Below are positions 9,540 through 19,238 of a stretch of DNA of 64,000 nt, one piece after another (the stretch's first letter is position 1; every line of letters begins with the position of its first letter). The notes under the pieces are model-generated. The model was not told where the DNA came from, made no database searches, and was given only the letters and a program-made list of their open reading frames with translations. A program made the position numbers and the translations under genes. The stretch is from an uncultured Bacteroidales bacterium. GTDB lineage: Bacteria > Bacteroidota > Bacteroidia > Bacteroidales > Muribaculaceae. The DNA lies in contig CACYQB010000015.1 in assembly GCA_902776435.1 (NCBI GenBank), forward strand, positions 33,935 to 97,934, read 5' to 3'.

Positions 9540-12500
9540 TCAGCAGACGGTAACGCGGCTGACGGTGTTGTTCTTGGGGTCGCGGTTGACCTGAATCTGA
9601 GTCGTGACGCGCTCCTTGAGCAGTTCCACGTGGCTGATGATGCCCACGCGCTTACCACCCATGTCATACAGGCGGTTCAATGTTTCCATCACTTTGTCAA
9701 GATAGTTTTCGCTTAATGACCCGAAGCCCTCGTCTATAAACAGCGTGTCCACGCTGAACATCTTTCCGGTCGTGCTCGACAAGGCCAATGCCAGTGCCAG
9801 GGATACCATGAAGCCTTCGCCTCCCGAGAGTGTGCTCACCGTTGTGAGGTCACCCTGCATCTGGTCACGTACCAGGATAGTGAGTGTGCCAGGTTTTGCC
9901 TCAAGGGCATAACGGTTATTGAACTGGCGCAGGTAGCCGTTGGCACTTGCTAGCAGTTCGCCCAAGATGTAACTCTGGGCAATCTTGCGGAACGTGGCGC
10001 CATTGCTGTCGCCCAGCATCGCATTAAATTCCCGCCACTGTTGATACTCGGCATCGGCGGCCTCAAATTCCTCCTGCTTCTTGCCTGCGGCCTTGCGGTT
10101 GTCCTCATCCTGTTTGAGCAATGCTCTGTGCTCTGCAATCTCATTGGTCAACTGCTCGAGTTGGGCTTGGCTATCCTGGAGGATTCTTGCCAATTCTTCC
10201 CGGTTTTGTTCGATGAAATCGGGCTTTTTCTCGGTAATCGCATGTTGCTGGCTCTTGAGTGAGGCGATTTCGCCCTTGGTGTGGACAAGTAGCTCAACAA
10301 GTTCTTGCTGGGCCTTCTTGATATTGGCGATTTCACCTTGCTCGTGGCGGTCAATCTCGGTGAGTCGCTCCATGGTCATCTGCGGGTGCTCATCCAGATA
10401 CTTGTCAAGTGCCTGTTGGGCGTGTCCGGCTTTGTTTTTCTCATTGTTCAACTGGTTATTCCAGTTGAGGTTTTTGTTCTCGAACTGGCGCCACTGCTCA
10501 TCCAGATTTGCGGGAATCTTGTCACTGCTCTTGCCGTTGTCAGTAAGTCCTGTGATGTTGTTCTTGTTTTCCTGCATGGCAGGGATGACGGCTCGGGCCA
10601 CGTTGATGGCGTTTTCCAGCTGCTGTGCCTGCTTGACCTGTTGTTGGTAATTGTTGGCTTGTTGTTCCAACTGTTCGATGAAATCGGGCTTTTTCTCGGC
10701 CAGTTCTTGCCAGTCAGGCATGGCGAACAGCCCATTGAGTTCGGTAGTAATCTCGTTGAGTTTGTTCTTGCTGCGTTCGATGGCTTCCTGTTGGTACTTG
10801 ATACTGTCGCGTACCTTATTCAGGTCGATTTGTGCCTTGTTATGTGCATTGGTCAGTTGGGTGAGTTTGTTACGCTCTGCGGTGATTTGTTCATTGAGAG
10901 CCGTGGCCTGTTGCAAGGTGGTGTTGATAGCAATCAAGTCCTTGTCAAGTAGTGCAACAAGTTTGTCGGCTTGTTCAGAATCGGCCGTTTCATCGACATT
11001 TTTCCCGCATTTGGCCAACATACTACAGGTCCTCTCCCAATGCCGCTTTGAGTCGGCTTTCTTGCGCTCCAGTTCTGCGTTGCGCTCCTCCATTTCTTGC
11101 TTGATGCGCTTGATGGATTTGGTCGAGGCCGCAATGGCTGTCTCGGTCTGCTGCAAGTCGTCATCGGCCTCTTTGAGGCGCTTTCTCAACAGGTCGAGGA
11201 CGTTCTCTCCTTTGGGAGGATTCAGGATGCTGATGCGGTTACCGCACACGGGGCACGTATCGCCTTCGTGCAGCGACTTGTGCGCCTGTTCGATAAGGGC
11301 ATTCCAGTCCTTCTCGCGTTCGAGGGCATCGTGGGCTTGCTCCTTGAGCGCACGTTTGCTATCAACAGTCGCCTTTGCCTTGTCAAGGTTCTTTTCTTCG
11401 GTGGCTAATGCGGTCTGTTGTTTCTCGATGAGTGCGCTGTCTTGCGTGTTGGCGTCGAGTTTGGTCTTGTAGAGGTTTAATGCCTGCTTGGCCTCGGTCA
11501 CGGCATCCTTTTGGGCATTCACACTATCGACCTTGATGGCGTCATATTGGGCTTGCAGTTGCTTGACATGCTCTTCTTGCATCTGCTTGGCTTCAAGCGA
11601 GGTTTTTTCTTGTGACTCGACGTGTGGCAGGCGATTTCGATCAAGTTCAAGCGCCTCGGTAAAGGTTTTGATGTTATTGTGTTCCCCCCTACGCTGCTTC
11701 ATTTGGGACTTGATGGTCTTGATGGCCTCATACATCGCGGTATTTGGGGCTTCCTGCTGGATGAAAGTGCCGATTTCATCGACTTTCTTTCGTTTCTCCT
11801 CGACATCGTTGATGGTGGCGCGCAGTTCGGCACACAGCAAGTCAAACTCCTCCTGCATGGCGGGTTGTTGTTGCTGCAATTCGTTGATGGTACGCTGAGC
11901 CTGGCGCATATCCCTGATATCGCGTCTAGCCTCTGCTGTCGTTTCCCAATCATTGACCAACTGCTGTTGCTCGATGAATGCAGGCTCACGCATCTTTTCC
12001 TCGTGTTGGGCAAGGTCTTGTTGTTTCAACGACAGGTTTTGTTCATTTTTCTCCTTTTCATCGAGCCAATCGGTCATTTTTCTGGCTCCTTCGTGTCGTT
12101 GCTGAGCCGCGGCATGTGTCTTGCCCAATTCCTCGATTTTATCGCCGATTACGGCTTTTTCTTCGTCATTGAGCAGGGAGAAGTCATTCAACTGTGCTTG
12201 CAGGATGTTCCGGCGGTTCTCCTTGTCGCGGAAGACCTCAAATATCTTTTGTCCCACTTGGGCGAACACCTCGGTTCCCGTCATTTTCTCGAGCAGCGCG
12301 GCCTTATCGTTCTCATTGCTGTTAAGGAACTCGGCAAACTTGCCCTGGGCAAGCACGACGGTACGAAAGAACTCGTTCATGTCAAGCCCGATGAGTTGGG
12401 TAATGTGGGTATTGATTTCGGTGATTTTGTGCAGGCCAACAGGTGGGTTGACACCATCTTCGGTCCTGAGGGTGCGCTCGGGTGTCTTGATGTTGTTTTC

Positions 12501-12866
12501 GAGTTTCTTGTGTGCCCGTCTCACTTGCCATGTCGCAATGTAGGGTGTGCCTTTGTTGTCGTCAAAGGTGAGCGTCACGCTGGCACTGACGGTGCCACGG
12601 CGCAACAACTGTTTGGGCTCGTAGGCCCTGATGATGTCGTGGTTGTTGACATCCTCGTATCCTCCTTCGCGCCTATTGGCTGACTCAAGGCGCGGTGTGC
12701 TCCCGTAAAGTGCAAGACACAGGCAATCGATGATGGTCGATTTGCCGGATCCCGTTTCTCCAGTGATGAGAAACAGATGCTCGTCCTTGAGGGGATTGGC
12801 GCTAAAATCTATTTCAGCGTACTCGATGGACGCAACGTTTTCGATGGTGAGTTTCTTGAGTTTCAT
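9540..12866 (-). CDS. sbcC: Exonuclease subunit SbcC (Rad50-type ATPase)
   Basis: 1108 residues. The N-terminal ATPase half has Walker A GETGSGKST and a Q-loop region. A very long Glu/Gln-rich coiled coil follows, interrupted near the middle by the zinc hook CPVCG. The C-terminal half has the ABC signature LSGGEGFMVSLALALAL and Walker B DTLFIDEGFGSL. This is the classical SMC-like layout of SbcC/Rad50, which with SbcD opens hairpins and trims DNA ends in recombination and repair. The start overlaps the end of sbcD by 4 bases, so the two are translationally coupled. Confidence 0.95.
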   Translation of the reverse strand: MKLKKLTIENVASIEYAEIDFSANPLKDEHLFLITGETGSGKSTIIDCLCLALYGSTPRLESANRREGGYEDVNNHDIIRAYEPKQLLRRGTVSASVTLTFDDNKGTPYIATWQVRRAHKKLENNIKTPERTLRTEDGVNPPVGLHKITEINTHITQLIGLDMNEFFRTVVLAQGKFAEFLNSNENDKAALLEKMTGTEVFAQVGQKIFEVFRDKENRRNILQAQLNDFSLLNDEEKAVIGDKIEELGKTHAAAQQRHEGARKMTDWLDEKEKNEQNLSLKQQDLAQHEEKMREPAFIEQQQLVNDWETTAEARRDIRDMRQAQRTINELQQQQPAMQEEFDLLCAELRATINDVEEKRKKVDEIGTFIQQEAPNTAMYEAIKTIKSQMKQRRGEHNNIKTFTEALELDRNRLPHVESQEKTSLEAKQMQEEHVKQLQAQYDAIKVDSVNAQKDAVTEAKQALNLYKTKLDANTQDSALIEKQQTALATEEKNLDKAKATVDSKRALKEQAHDALEREKDWNALIEQAHKSLHEGDTCPVCGNRISILNPPKGENVLDLLRKRLKEADDDLQQTETAIAASTKSIKRIKQEMEERNAELERKKADSKRHWERTCSMLAKCGKNVDETADSEQADKLVALLDKDLIAINTTLQQATALNEQITAERNKLTQLTNAHNKAQIDLNKVRDSIKYQQEAIERSKNKLNEITTELNGLFAMPDWQELAEKKPDFIEQLEQQANNYQQQVKQAQQLENAINVARAVIPAMQENKNNITGLTDNGKSSDKIPANLDEQWRQFENKNLNWNNQLNNEKNKAGHAQQALDKYLDEHPQMTMERLTEIDRHEQGEIANIKKAQQELVELLVHTKGEIASLKSQQHAITEKKPDFIEQNREELARILQDSQAQLEQLTNEIAEHRALLKQDEDNRKAAGKKQEEFEAADAEYQQWREFNAMLGDSNGATFRKIAQSYILGELLASANGYLRQFNNRYALEAKPGTLTILVRDQMQGDLTTVSTLSGGEGFMVSLALALALSSTTGKMFSVDTLFIDEGFGSLSENYLDKVMETLNRLYDMGGKRVGIISHVELLKERVTTQIQVNRDPKNNTVSRVTVC

Positions 12867-14065
12867 TGTCTGTTTTCCTCCTTGACCAATTGGTAAATAT
12901 AGTTAAACATCTTCTTCTGCTCCTCGCTCATTTCCTCGCCCAATTTGTCCTTGAAATACTGGTTGGCGATGTCAATGGGGGCCTTTGTATTGAATTCCTC
13001 GACCGTCATCTGTGTTGCCTGATTTGCAACCTCCGAGGTCAGCGTTTTCTTGATTTCACAGAAACGGCATGCCTTGTCGGCAAGCGCCAGGGCGGTGCGC
13101 TCCTGTGCTCCATGAGGCAGGTAGTGGTCCACACTCACGTTCAGCCTAATGTAGGCAGGTTCCTCGGGGTCCAGTTGCTGGAGCAGTTGCAGGGCATCTT
13201 CAAACGGGACTGGATCCTCGGGCGGCACTGTGTGCAGGGGCTTGATGTTCTTGATGCGTTTGGTCTCGATGCGAGGCATGGCGCCGTGCTGGTCTATCTC
13301 GACGATGCTCACTGAGTGCTCGCATTGCTCGTCAAAGCTCACGGCCAGCGGCGTGCCGCAATAGCGGACTCTGTCGGTCACGTTCTGCGGGTGGTGGATG
13401 TGGCCCAGTGCCGCATAATCATAACCTTGTCCCAAGGTCCCCACATCAACACTGTCCATCATCACGAGGCGGTCGTGACCGGTAATGTCGCAACTGTTGA
13501 CGGTAAGGTGAGCCATCAGCACCACGGGCAGTTCCTGGTGGATGTTTTTGGAGTTGGCGCGGTTGAGCAGGGCTTGGAAATAGGCTTGCTGTCGTTGATC
13601 GGCGGGCAAAGCCTCGGTCGTCACATTGGGGAAACTCGAGGGATAGGCAAACGGCACTGCAGCAATAATACCCTTGTCGCTCACCTTGATGATGTGGTGC
13701 TCCAGGTCGGCAAGGCCGTTTTCCTTGCGTGCAATGCCGCCCAGCACGGTTACTCTGGCAAGTTTCCACAGGCTGCTGTCACTGTCGAGACGTGACGCGC
13801 TGTCATGATTACCCGCGATGATGATAATTTCCATCGAGGGGCAGGCTTCGTGTATTTCCAGCATGGATTGCACGTAGAGCGCTACAGTGGCATTAGACGG
13901 GGCCGCGGTGTGATAGATGTCGCCGCTCACGAGTAGCGCGTCGGGCTTGTGCTTGCGTACGATACTGGTCAACTTGCTGAGGAAGGCCCGCTGTTCCTCG
14001 CTGCGGTCATAGCCGTAAAAATTTTGTCCCAAGTGCCAGTCACTGGTATGAATGAATTTAAACAT
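12863..14065 (-). CDS. sbcD: Exonuclease subunit SbcD (Mre11-type nuclease)
   Basis: 400 residues with the calcineurin-like phosphoesterase motifs in order: DWHLGQ, SGDIYH, GNHD and GHIHHPQ, which bind the two catalytic metals. The C-terminal ~100 residues form the capping domain that contacts SbcC. It is the first gene of the sbcDC operon and overlaps sbcC by 4 bases. A -7 promoter element lies ~95 bases upstream on the minus strand. Confidence 0.95.
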   Translation of the reverse strand: MFKFIHTSDWHLGQNFYGYDRSEEQRAFLSKLTSIVRKHKPDALLVSGDIYHTAAPSNATVALYVQSMLEIHEACPSMEIIIIAGNHDSASRLDSDSSLWKLARVTVLGGIARKENGLADLEHHIIKVSDKGIIAAVPFAYPSSFPNVTTEALPADQRQQAYFQALLNRANSKNIHQELPVVLMAHLTVNSCDITGHDRLVMMDSVDVGTLGQGYDYAALGHIHHPQNVTDRVRYCGTPLAVSFDEQCEHSVSIVEIDQHGAMPRIETKRIKNIKPLHTVPPEDPVPFEDALQLLQQLDPEEPAYIRLNVSVDHYLPHGAQERTALALADKACRFCEIKKTLTSEVANQATQMTVEEFNTKAPIDIANQYFKDKLGEEMSEEQKKMFNYIYQLVKEENRQ

Positions 14066-14159
14066 AAATGAAATGACGATTTAACAAACAAATAACTTAA
14101 TACTACTACCAGATGTGTCATTAATACTCTTGCCACAATCCTCATGGTAATTTTTACTG

Positions 14160-14167
14160 CAAATATA
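14160..14167 (-). promoter_or_regulatory. Bacteroidota -7 promoter element for sbcDC
   Basis: CAAATATA reads TATATTTG on the minus strand, a full match to the TAnnTTTG consensus. It leaves a ~90-base leader before sbcD. No clear TTTG -33 box is seen. Confidence 0.45.
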
Positions 14168-14197
14168 CAAAAAATTTTTCTTTATATCAAGAGATAA

Positions 14198-14227
14198 CAA
14201 TAGGGATGGTTCAAACCGTCCCTATTG
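14198..14227 (-). terminator. Hairpin terminator of the LRR gene
   Basis: CAATAGGGATGGT and ACCGTCCCTATTG form a 13-bp stem with one G-T wobble, 30 bases past the stop of the minus-strand LRR gene. Confidence 0.6.
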
Positions 14228-14256
14228 CCTAGATAAAATATGCTTGTTTAGATTTT

Positions 14257-16107
14257 TTAATTATCTCCTGAGAGCAGTTGATCGATGAGAGCAGTCACAT
14301 CGCTAATGGTGATGTTGCCGTCACCATTCACGTCTGCTGTGCTGATGTAATCCTGCAGATCGCCGCCACTTAAGAGAAGGTCAATCAAGGATGTCACGTC
14401 GCTGATGGACACGCCACCATCACCATTGATGTCGTTCTCAATGGGGAGAATCGTGTCGAAGTGTTCCCATTGGTCAGCCGTTTGATAGGCTTCAAGTGAA
14501 ACCCTAGGTACATATAATGTGGCGTTACGAGTTATAGGATAATCTAAGGTGTAGATTTCTACTGATGGAGGAATGAGAGTTTTGCAAGTAAGTTTTACTA
14601 GATTGTTGCATCCCGAGAACACATCTCGCCCGACTTGGGTAACTGCATTACCTAACGTGACCTCCGTAAGCCCTGTGCATTGAGAAAAGATGCTAGGCTC
14701 GATAGAAGAAACACCATTAGGGATGGACATTTTCGTCAGGTTAGGACATTCGTAGAATGCCCAACCACCAACATAAGTGACAGAATCAGGAATGTTGATG
14801 TCCGCTAATTCCGTACAGCCCGAGAATGCGTAGTCGCCGATTGACGTGACTGAGATTGGAATGTCGATACCCGTCAGTTCGGTGATACCATTAAATGCAT
14901 AGTTGCCTATAGCCGTAACAGTGCTGGGAATCACTGATGTGATAATGCCCGTATGCAGTACGTTGCCCTCGGTTTCAATGATAGCGTTACAGTTTTCGCG
15001 AGAATCAAATACCGGGTTCTCTTCGGCAACAGTGATGGCGGTGAGATTAGAACAACCATAGAAAGCATCATGGGCGATAGCTTTGATAGAACTAGGGATG
15101 TGGATACTCCTCAATCCCGTGCAACGATAGAACGCTTCGCCATTAATGGAATCAACGGTATTGGGAATTACGGTGTTTTGGCAACCAACAATCAGTTCGT
15201 CTCGGTAGGAATCTATAATGGCATTGCAGTTGTCTCGTGAATCAAAATGATAGTTTTCACTGGCCACGGTAATGCTGGTCAGTCCGGAACATTCTGCAAA
15301 GGCCCAGTTGTCGATGCGATTGACATATTTGGGGATGTGGAGAGTGGATATTCCGGAACAACCCATAAACGAAGAGTTATAAATAGTCTTTAGGGATTCA
15401 GGGAAAGTGACTTCGGAAAGCCCAATGCAGTTCCTAAATGCTCCGTTGCCAATTGTTGTGAGACCCTCGGGAAGAGTCACACTCATCAACTCTGCACAAC
15501 CATAAAATGCCGCGTCACCGATGTAGGTTACTGAACTGGGGATAACCGTGTTTCGACAACCAGCAATCAGTTTGTTGCTGGCGGTTTCAATGATGGCATT
15601 GCAGTCCTCGCGTGAGTCATATTTCGGGTTGTCTTCGGCCACGGTTATGCTGGTCAGTCCCGTGCAGCCCATGAATCCCCATTGTCCAATAAAAGTGACA
15701 GCGCTGGGAATATGTACGCTTTCAAGCAACGGGCAACTATCAAACGCCATGCGGCCGATGGACGTTACCGAATCGCTGATATTAACTGTGGTCATTGCTT
15801 TAGCATACCAGAATGCATAGTCGCCAATCTTTTTGACCGTATTGGGCATGTGGACACTAGTCAGGCCTGGGCTATATGAGAATGCGTCTGTTCCAATCGC
15901 TGTGACGGTATAGGTCGTCCCTTCATAGGTAATGGTTTCGGGGATGACGATATCACCTGAGTAGTTATTCAGAAAACCTGTGTTAGTGACTGACGCCTCA
16001 TTGCCGTTGATGATGTAGTAAATGCCGTCCACCTTAATCTTGGCAGCAGTGGTTGTTGGCAGCAGTATGGCCAGTGCCAACAGGGTGAGTTGAATAATCT
16101 GTTTCAT
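14257..16107 (-). CDS. Secreted BspA-type leucine-rich-repeat protein with C-terminal dockerin-like domain
   Basis: 616 residues. A signal peptide (MKQIIQLTLLALAILLPTTT) is followed by about a dozen 23-residue LRR_5 (BspA-like) repeats with the pattern aIGdyAFxxCtxLtxixIPxSVtxI. Two or three inserted units read DSRENCNAIIET. The last ~65 residues carry two EF-hand-like dockerin repeats, DINGDGGVSISDVTSLIDLL and DVNGDGNITISDVTALIDQL. BspA-like LRR proteins of Bacteroidales are cell-surface adhesion or binding proteins. The dockerin-like tail matches that of the CotH protein at 24208-25821, so both may share an anchoring or binding partner. Confidence 0.85.
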   Translation of the reverse strand: MKQIIQLTLLALAILLPTTTAAKIKVDGIYYIINGNEASVTNTGFLNNYSGDIVIPETITYEGTTYTVTAIGTDAFSYSPGLTSVHMPNTVKKIGDYAFWYAKAMTTVNISDSVTSIGRMAFDSCPLLESVHIPSAVTFIGQWGFMGCTGLTSITVAEDNPKYDSREDCNAIIETASNKLIAGCRNTVIPSSVTYIGDAAFYGCAELMSVTLPEGLTTIGNGAFRNCIGLSEVTFPESLKTIYNSSFMGCSGISTLHIPKYVNRIDNWAFAECSGLTSITVASENYHFDSRDNCNAIIDSYRDELIVGCQNTVIPNTVDSINGEAFYRCTGLRSIHIPSSIKAIAHDAFYGCSNLTAITVAEENPVFDSRENCNAIIETEGNVLHTGIITSVIPSTVTAIGNYAFNGITELTGIDIPISVTSIGDYAFSGCTELADINIPDSVTYVGGWAFYECPNLTKMSIPNGVSSIEPSIFSQCTGLTEVTLGNAVTQVGRDVFSGCNNLVKLTCKTLIPPSVEIYTLDYPITRNATLYVPRVSLEAYQTADQWEHFDTILPIENDINGDGGVSISDVTSLIDLLLSGGDLQDYISTADVNGDGNITISDVTALIDQLLSGDN

Positions 16108-16196
16108 TGTCGTTGGATTTATTATTAGGTTGGATGTTAGATAATCAGTAATTAAAGCAATGACAAGAGTTCTCAGTAAATGCTGAAGACCAAGCG

Positions 16197-16204
16197 CAAA
16201 GATA
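16197..16204 (-). promoter_or_regulatory. -7 promoter element for the LRR gene
   Basis: CAAAGATA is TATCTTTG on the minus strand, ~90 bases upstream of the LRR start. The 303-base spacer 16108-16410 otherwise shows only this element and the plus-strand promoter at 16369; no gene is supported in it. Confidence 0.4.
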
Positions 16205-16368
16205 ATAATTTTTTATTAGATTCTGGTCGTTATTATACCTCATTTTTATTGTAATTCCCGATGAGTATCGCATTGGGTGAGGATAAAGCATAAGAGGTAA
16301 CGATAGATATGTGCCACTTTTTGGCAAAATTGTTGGGTGAAGATTGTTTATTTTTCAATGTAATTATC

Positions 16369-16376
16369 TATTTTTG
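16369..16376 (+). promoter_or_regulatory. -7 promoter element for the NamZ gene
   Basis: TATTTTTG matches TAnnTTTG. A TTG at 16344-16346 lies 22 bases upstream as a possible -33 box. The start codon is 34 bases downstream. Confidence 0.45.
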
Positions 16377-16410
16377 CGATGGAAATCAATCAATTCAAAC
16401 AATAAAACGT

Positions 16411-17673
16411 ATGACTAAGACTTATGTTTTGATGCTTGTGGTGTGGCTGTCGCTCACGTCGATGACCACGTTGAACGCATGCAGCAGCCGTGTGAATCCG
16501 GCAGCGAAGGGCACCCCTGCGGCCAGTGAACAGCAGCCTGCCGTTGCGGCCCAGACTAGCGGTGAAGTTGTGCTTGGTGCCGCCCGTACCGATGCCTATG
16601 TGCCCCTGCTCAAGGGCAAACGTGTGGCTCTGTTGAGCAATCAGACGGGTATGGTGGGCGACAAACACACGCTGGACCTGATGCTCGAGAATGGTGTGAA
16701 CGTTGTGACGATTTTCTCGCCCGAGCATGGTTTCCGTGGCAATGCCGATGCTGGAGAGCATGTGTCAAGCAGCGTGGACGAGAAAACCGGAATCCCCATT
16801 GCATCGCTCTATGACGGCAAGTCGCCCATGCCCAGCAAGCAGGTGATGGACGGCCTCGACGTCATCGTGACGGATATCCAGGATGTGGGCCTCAGGTTCT
16901 ACACCTACTATGTGACGATGATTAACCTGATGGATGCCGCGGTGACCTATGGCAAGCAATTCGTGGTGCTGGACCGTCCCAATCCCAATGGCATGTATGT
17001 TGACGGCCCCATCCTGGACATGACGCTCAAGTCGGGTGTGGGGCGCCTGCCCATCCCCACTGTGCACGGCATGACCTTAGGCGAGTTGGCGCAGATGGCC
17101 AATGGTGAAGGTTGGCTCAAAGACGGCCAGAAGTGTGACCTCACGGTCATCCCTTGCCAAAACTATACCCATCAGACCCGCTACTCTCTGCCTATCGCAC
17201 CGAGCCCCAACCTGCCCAATATGCTCGCCATCTATCTCTATCCCTCGATGTGCTACTTCGAGGGCACAACGGTGAGTCTGGGCCGTGGCACTGACTGGCC
17301 TTTCCAAGTCTATGGCCATCCCGACATGACGGGCTACAGCTTTGAATTCACACCCAAGAGCCGCTTTGGCGCCAAGACACCGCCCCAGATGGATAAACTG
17401 TGCCATGGCGTGGACTTGCACAACCTGGATGCCGAGGAGGTGATTGCCAAGGGCATCAATCTGGAATACATTATCGACGCTTACCGCAACCTCACCAAGG
17501 GCGGTCATCAGTTCTACTTGAAGAGTAACTTCTTTGACCTGCTGATGGGCACCACCCGCATTCGCGAGTTGATTGCCCAAGGCAAGAGCGCCGACGAGAT
17601 CAAGGCGACCTGGAAAGCCGACGTGGAACTGTTCAAAGTCCAACGCAAGCCCTACCTGCTCTATGATGAATGA
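16411..17673 (+). CDS. namZ: DUF1343 lipoprotein, NamZ-type exo-beta-N-acetylmuramidase
   Basis: 420 residues from ATG 16411, chosen because it gives a lipoprotein signal with lipobox LNAC (Cys24) and sits after a promoter; a longer in-frame reading from 16309 overlaps the promoter. The body matches DUF1343: LLKGKRVALLSNQTGM, TIFSPEHGFRG, GLDVIVTDIQDVGLRFYTYY, VVLDRPNPNG and YLYPSMCYFEGTTVSLGRGT. Members such as Bacillus YbbC/NamZ cleave terminal MurNAc from peptidoglycan fragments. With the symporter downstream, a role in salvaging cell-wall sugars at the cell surface is likely but inferred. Confidence 0.85.
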   Translation: MTKTYVLMLVVWLSLTSMTTLNACSSRVNPAAKGTPAASEQQPAVAAQTSGEVVLGAARTDAYVPLLKGKRVALLSNQTGMVGDKHTLDLMLENGVNVVTIFSPEHGFRGNADAGEHVSSSVDEKTGIPIASLYDGKSPMPSKQVMDGLDVIVTDIQDVGLRFYTYYVTMINLMDAAVTYGKQFVVLDRPNPNGMYVDGPILDMTLKSGVGRLPIPTVHGMTLGELAQMANGEGWLKDGQKCDLTVIPCQNYTHQTRYSLPIAPSPNLPNMLAIYLYPSMCYFEGTTVSLGRGTDWPFQVYGHPDMTGYSFEFTPKSRFGAKTPPQMDKLCHGVDLHNLDAEEVIAKGINLEYIIDAYRNLTKGGHQFYLKSNFFDLLMGTTRIRELIAQGKSADEIKATWKADVELFKVQRKPYLLYDE

Positions 17674-17683
17674 GTAAAATCTC

Positions 17684-17712
17684 TTTAAACTTTAAACTCT
17701 AAACTTTAAACT
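17684..17712 (+). repeat. TTTAAACT microrepeat spacer
   Basis: TTTAAACTTTAAACTCTAAA and the following bases repeat the 7-9-mer (T)TTAAACT. The same words recur in the hairpin element at 25830-25965. It fills the NamZ-symporter gap. Confidence 0.5.
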
Positions 17713-17717
17713 AGAAT

Positions 17718-19172
17718 ATGACTCCCTGGATAGTACTTGCCACGATAGTTGGCTATTTCATTCTGTTGTTTATCATCTCGTGGGCTGCATCTCGCAAGAG
17801 TGACACCGCTACCGCATTGAGTGGCGGCCGTCAGGCCCCGTGGTTCATTGTCGCCATTGCCATGCTAGGAGCGCCCATCTCGGGTGTAACCTTCATCTCG
17901 GTGCCTGGTATGGTGGTGACTAAGGGTTTCAGCTACATCCAAATGGCTCTGGGCTTTATAGTGGGCTACTTTGTCATCGCCTATGTGCTTATTCCGCTTT
18001 TCTACAAGCGTAACCTGGTCTCGATCTACGGCTACTTGGAACAACGTTTCGGCGGCAGCACCCACAAGAGTGGCGCGTGGTTTTTCTTCATCAGCAAGAT
18101 GCTGGGTGCCGCGGTTCGCTTCTATGTGGTGTGTGTGACCTTGCAGTTGCTGGTGTTCTCGCCCCTGCACATCCCCTTTGTCATCAACGTCATCGTCACC
18201 ATTGCCCTCATCTTCCTCTACACCCTGCAGGGCGGTGTGAAGACCGTTATCTGGACGGATACATTAAAGAGTTTCTGCCTCATTCTGTCGGTGGTACTGA
18301 GTATCTACTTTGTCGCCAAGGGTTTGGGTTATGATTTCGGCGGCTTGTGCAAGGCCGTTGCCGGAGATGACACGTCGCGCGTCTTCTTCTTTGATAATCC
18401 CAAAGAGGGCACTTACTTCTGGAAACAGTTTATTGCTGGTATCTTCATGGTTATCGCCACGACAGGTCTTGACCAAGACCTGATGCAGCGCAGCCTGGCA
18501 TGCAAGAATGCCAACGAATCGGCCAAGAATCTTATCGTCAGCGTCTTCTTGCAGGTTATCGTCATTGCGTTGTTCCTGATTCTGGGTACCTTGCTTACCC
18601 TGCACGTGCGTGCCCATGGCATCGCCATGCCTGAGAAGACCGACGAGTTGTTTGGTACGGTAGCCTTCAGCGAGGGCATGCCTGTGTTGCTTGGTGTGGT
18701 ATTCATCATCGGTTTGATTGCTGCGGCCTATTCGGCTGCCGGCTCAGCGTTGACGTCGTTGACCACCTCATTTACCGTTGATATCCTGGGCGCCGACAAG
18801 AAGCAGGATGATGCCACCTTGGGCCGTACCCGTCGCATGGTGCATATCGCCATGGCAGCGGGCATGGGTTTGGTCATCCTCGTCTTCTACGCCATCAGTA
18901 ACAGTGATGCCATCAGTGCGGTTTATACGTTGGCCAGTTACACCTATGGTCCCATCTTGGGCTTGTTTGCCTTCGGTATGATGTGCAAGAGTCCCGTTCG
19001 TGATCGTCTGGTGCCTGTGGTATGTATTGCCGCCCCTGTCATCAGTTTCTTTATTCAGATGTGGTTAAAGAATCAGTTTGACTATACCTTAGGCTTCGAG
19101 TTGCTGCTCTTGAATGCCGCCTTGACGATGTTAGGCCTCGCGCTGCTCATCAAAAAAAGTGACAATAAATAG
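17718..19172 (+). CDS. Sodium:solute symporter family transporter
   Basis: 484 residues with about 13 hydrophobic segments and SSS-family landmarks: SGGRQAPWFIVAIAMLGAPI near the N-terminus, LGAAVRFYVVCVTLQLL, and TGLDQDLMQRSLACKNANES in the middle. Family members co-transport sodium with sugars, amino acids or sialic acid. Its place 44 bases after the NamZ gene suggests it imports a product of peptidoglycan breakdown such as MurNAc, but no substrate residue can be read from sequence alone. An 11-bp inverted repeat follows. Confidence 0.85.
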   Translation: MTPWIVLATIVGYFILLFIISWAASRKSDTATALSGGRQAPWFIVAIAMLGAPISGVTFISVPGMVVTKGFSYIQMALGFIVGYFVIAYVLIPLFYKRNLVSIYGYLEQRFGGSTHKSGAWFFFISKMLGAAVRFYVVCVTLQLLVFSPLHIPFVINVIVTIALIFLYTLQGGVKTVIWTDTLKSFCLILSVVLSIYFVAKGLGYDFGGLCKAVAGDDTSRVFFFDNPKEGTYFWKQFIAGIFMVIATTGLDQDLMQRSLACKNANESAKNLIVSVFLQVIVIALFLILGTLLTLHVRAHGIAMPEKTDELFGTVAFSEGMPVLLGVVFIIGLIAAAYSAAGSALTSLTTSFTVDILGADKKQDDATLGRTRRMVHIAMAAGMGLVILVFYAISNSDAISAVYTLASYTYGPILGLFAFGMMCKSPVRDRLVPVVCIAAPVISFFIQMWLKNQFDYTLGFELLLLNAALTMLGLALLIKKSDNK

Positions 19173-19176
19173 GCTG

Positions 19177-19226
19177 TTAGGCTTTAGTGGGCATCAGTCA
19201 CCTAAGGCCTAATTCCTAAAGCCTAA
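19177..19226. repeat. Inverted repeat between symporter and WYL gene
   Basis: TTAGGCTTTAG (19177-19187) and CTAAAGCCTAA (19216-19226) are perfect complements with a 28-base loop that itself holds further CTAAGGCCTAATTCCTAAA words. It could form a hairpin and act as a weak terminator or mRNA-stabilising element. Confidence 0.55.
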
Positions 19227-19238
19227 TACCTAAATAAC

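Noticed and set aside
11622-12683. A 353-codon plus-strand frame over sbcC
   Set aside because: Antisense shadow of the SbcC coiled coil; leucine-rich translation without family resemblance.
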